From Candidatus Sulfopaludibacter sp. SbA3 (lineage in GTDB: Bacteria; Acidobacteriota; Terriglobia; Bryobacterales; Bryobacteraceae): a DNA stretch of 8,360 nucleotides. The stretch spans positions 1 through 8,360 of the forward strand of contig CAMDKT010000243.1 in NCBI GenBank assembly GCA_945900935.1. The letters run 5' to 3'. Made by a program: the position numbers and the translations under genes. The notes beneath the pieces are model-generated. The model was not told where the DNA came from. It ran no database searches and saw nothing but the letters and a program-made list of their open reading frames with translations. Below are positions 8,343 to 8,360 of the stretch, piece by piece (the first letter of the stretch is position 1; the number at the start of each line of letters is the position of its first letter).

Positions 8343-8360
8343 TTAGATCGAGCCGGTCGC
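8250..8360. other. Window end without an identifiable gene; AT-rich patch
   Basis: Bases 8249-8310 are clearly richer in A and T than the rest of the window. On the minus strand the frame of the PEP-CTERM remnant stays open up to the TAA at 8343-8345 but offers no ATG. A second minus frame has ATGAGGAAAAAC (about 8253-8264) followed by some hydrophobic residues, which could be a displaced signal-peptide start, but it runs to a stop without joining the remnant. I see no RNA gene and no convincing promoter. Confidence 0.4.

Noticed and set aside
1..8360. A hidden novel system such as a CRISPR array, defence island, retron or mobile element
   Set aside because: There are no spaced repeats, no transposase or recombinase frames and no terminal inverted repeats. 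More than 90 percent of the window is rpoB and rpoC.

Overview
This window is mostly housekeeping sequence. It holds the 3' five-sixths or so of rpoB (its 5' end lies before base 1), a complete rpoC, and about 600 bases of degraded sequence that appears to be the remains of a PEP-CTERM (exosortase-sorted) surface protein gene on the opposite strand. The organism is a Gram-negative-type bacterium, because RpoC carries the large trigger-loop insertion (SI3). An RpoB insertion before the 'YLSAWEED' motif, combined with a PEP-CTERM protein, makes me favour Acidobacteriota, perhaps the Solibacter/Bryobacter group. That placement is inference from memory and was not computed.

Layout: rpoB runs from before base 1 to 3402. 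A 23-base gap containing a strong Shine-Dalgarno follows, then rpoC at 3426-7745. The two genes form the usual rpoBC transcription unit and encode the beta and beta' subunits that together build the RNA polymerase active centre. All catalytic, zinc-binding and sigma-contact motifs I checked are intact, and neither frame is broken over 7.7 kb.

The region after rpoC is different. The minus strand encodes a textbook PEP-CTERM tail (VPEPGS, hydrophobic stretch, RLRQ, stop) at 7667-7741, entirely inside the rpoC reading frame. Upstream of it the same protein continues in a second and then a third reading frame (to about 8342), with no convincing start codon or signal peptide. The simplest reading is a pseudogene, or a gene hit by two single-base indels, converging on rpoC. 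The last 27 residues of RpoC are basic and proline/serine-rich after an acidic tail, and are largely the antisense of the PEP-CTERM motif. This suggests rpoC has read through into its convergent neighbour.

I found no RNA gene, CRISPR array, insertion sequence or undescribed system. The part worth a second look is the rpoC/PEP-CTERM tail-to-tail junction.
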